In this document: positions 63,607-64,000 of the stretch, in pieces
How positions within the stretch are numbered: position 1 is the stretch's first letter
Layout: each line of letters opens with the position of its first letter
NCBI RefSeq assembly: GCF_016918035.1
Contig: NZ_JAERWK010000006.1
Span: 62,001-126,000, forward strand
Source of the DNA: Nakamurella leprariae
Lineage (GTDB): Bacteria > Actinomycetota > Actinomycetes > Mycobacteriales > Nakamurellaceae
Length of the DNA stretch: 64,000 nucleotides
Direction of reading: 5' to 3'
Notes under the pieces: model-generated
Told to the model about the DNA's origin: nothing
What the model saw: the letters and a program-made list of their open reading frames with translations, nothing else
Database searches by the model: none
Made by a program: the position numbers and the translations under genes

Positions 63607-64000
63607 ATGACGTGGCGTGAGCATGCCCTTCTCCGACCGACGGTGCGCCGTCGACGTGCTCGAGCGGTGGTCGCGGCGCTCGCCGCCGGCCTGCTGGCCG
63701 TGGCCGGCTGCTCGACCACCGGGGGTGACTCCGCCACCACCAGCTCGCCGTCGGGCACCGCAGCGACCGGGAGCAGCGCCGCCCCGCCGCCGGCCGAGCT
63801 GACCATCGCAACCAGCTTCGGCATCGACAGTCTCGACCCGCTCACCGACGGGTTCTGGGGACCCGAGTTCGGGTACGTCGAACTCCTCATGCGACCGGAG
63901 CGCAGCGGAACTCCCAGCCCGTGGGTGCTGCGGGAGCTCACCGCGGTGGACGACACCACCTGGCAGATGGTGCTCAACGAGGGCATCTCCTTCCAGAGCG
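63607..64000 (+). CDS. ABC transporter family-5 substrate-binding lipoprotein (partial, runs off window)
   Basis: The first 131 residues are visible. A basic start and hydrophobic helix end in the lipobox LLAVAGC (Cys ~35), then a Ser/Thr linker, then PAELTIATSFGIDSLDPLTD, the N-terminal signature of peptide/nickel-type (family 5, DppA/NikA) binding proteins. TGG-rich TWQMVLNEGISFQS fits the family's TWTFTLRDGVKFHDG position. ATG 63607 follows GGAGGCGACGTCGA. Because its leader is a cobalamin riboswitch, the transporter probably imports a corrinoid, a B12 precursor or cobalt rather than peptides. Confidence 0.85.
   Translation, partial: MTWREHALLRPTVRRRRARAVVAALAAGLLAVAGCSTTGGDSATTSSPSGTAATGSSAAPPPAELTIATSFGIDSLDPLTDGFWGPEFGYVELLMRPERSGTPSPWVLRELTAVDDTTWQMVLNEGISFQS

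Overview
The window is very GC-rich (most third codon positions are G or C), uses many GTG starts and 4-base GTGA/ATGA gene overlaps, and carries mycothiol synthesis (mshA), a SenX3-RegX3 type phosphate two-component system, a SigB-type sigma factor, a PAC2 protein and NrdR/B12-controlled ribonucleotide reductase. Together these indicate an actinomycete chromosome (Actinomycetota). A Nakamurella- or Geodermatophilus-like relative is my guess, not something the sequence proves.

Left part (1-30.5 kb), mostly core functions. Trehalose synthesis (a fused OtsA-OtsB, cut by the window edge) is followed by peptide deformylase, a LacI regulator, a zinc-type ABC transporter (SBP-ATPase-permease) behind a Zur-like box, and rlmB. 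Then come senX3-regX3-TIM-barrel, gpmA, phoX, a three-module NlpC/P60 wall hydrolase, a YbjN protein, mshA, a MerR/SDR pair, an L,D-transpeptidase, murB and a DUF2505 protein. Many of these genes (gpm, senX3, regX3, mshA, YbjN, SDR, transpeptidase, murB, DUF2505) are also neighbours in Mycobacterium tuberculosis, so this is a dispersed ancestral actinobacterial block. Two 11-base-phased PHO-box-like direct repeats, one before senX3 and one before phoX, tie the regulator to a phosphatase target 1.6 kb away. PAC2, a potassium channel, an LldD-type oxidase and a GlcD-type oxidase follow.

Middle part (30.5-44 kb), accessory. It holds a degraded dicarboxylate symporter, a CDF zinc exporter with its SmtB/CzrA-type repressor, a SigB-family sigma factor, a GH1-fold protein that has lost both catalytic glutamates, an inositol-phosphatase-like gene, a frameshifted phosphodiesterase, a polysaccharide deacetylase, and an LLM-FAH-MBL catabolic cassette opposite an AraC regulator.

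Catabolic region (43.2-56.5 kb). An IclR regulator faces a nine-gene operon in which nearly all genes overlap by 1-8 bases: an orphan domain resembling the C-terminal half of FGGY kinases, a complete FGGY kinase, a phosphotriesterase-like lactonase/hydrolase, a HAD phosphatase, a sugar MFS porter, an SDR, a split transketolase and a GldA-like dehydrogenase. Near-identical 15-base palindromes flank the divergent promoters. A CUT1 sugar ABC transporter converges on the operon from the other side. This looks like an uncharacterised route for an unusual ketose or polyol and is the most interesting metabolic system here.

Right end (56.7-64 kb). A YbaK-like deacylase and a frameshifted membrane protein carrying a perfect 12-copy GTCGCC microsatellite are followed by nrdA-nrdB. 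Upstream of nrdAB are a cobalamin riboswitch and a pair of NrdR-like boxes. Back-to-back on the other strand is a second cobalamin riboswitch that leads into a family-5 ABC substrate-binding lipoprotein cut by the window end. The region is therefore organised around B12 availability.

Three genes show single-base frameshifts and two more appear to have lost their natural stop codon. These could be real decay or assembly errors and should be read with that in mind. I saw no tRNA, rRNA, insertion sequence or CRISPR array.
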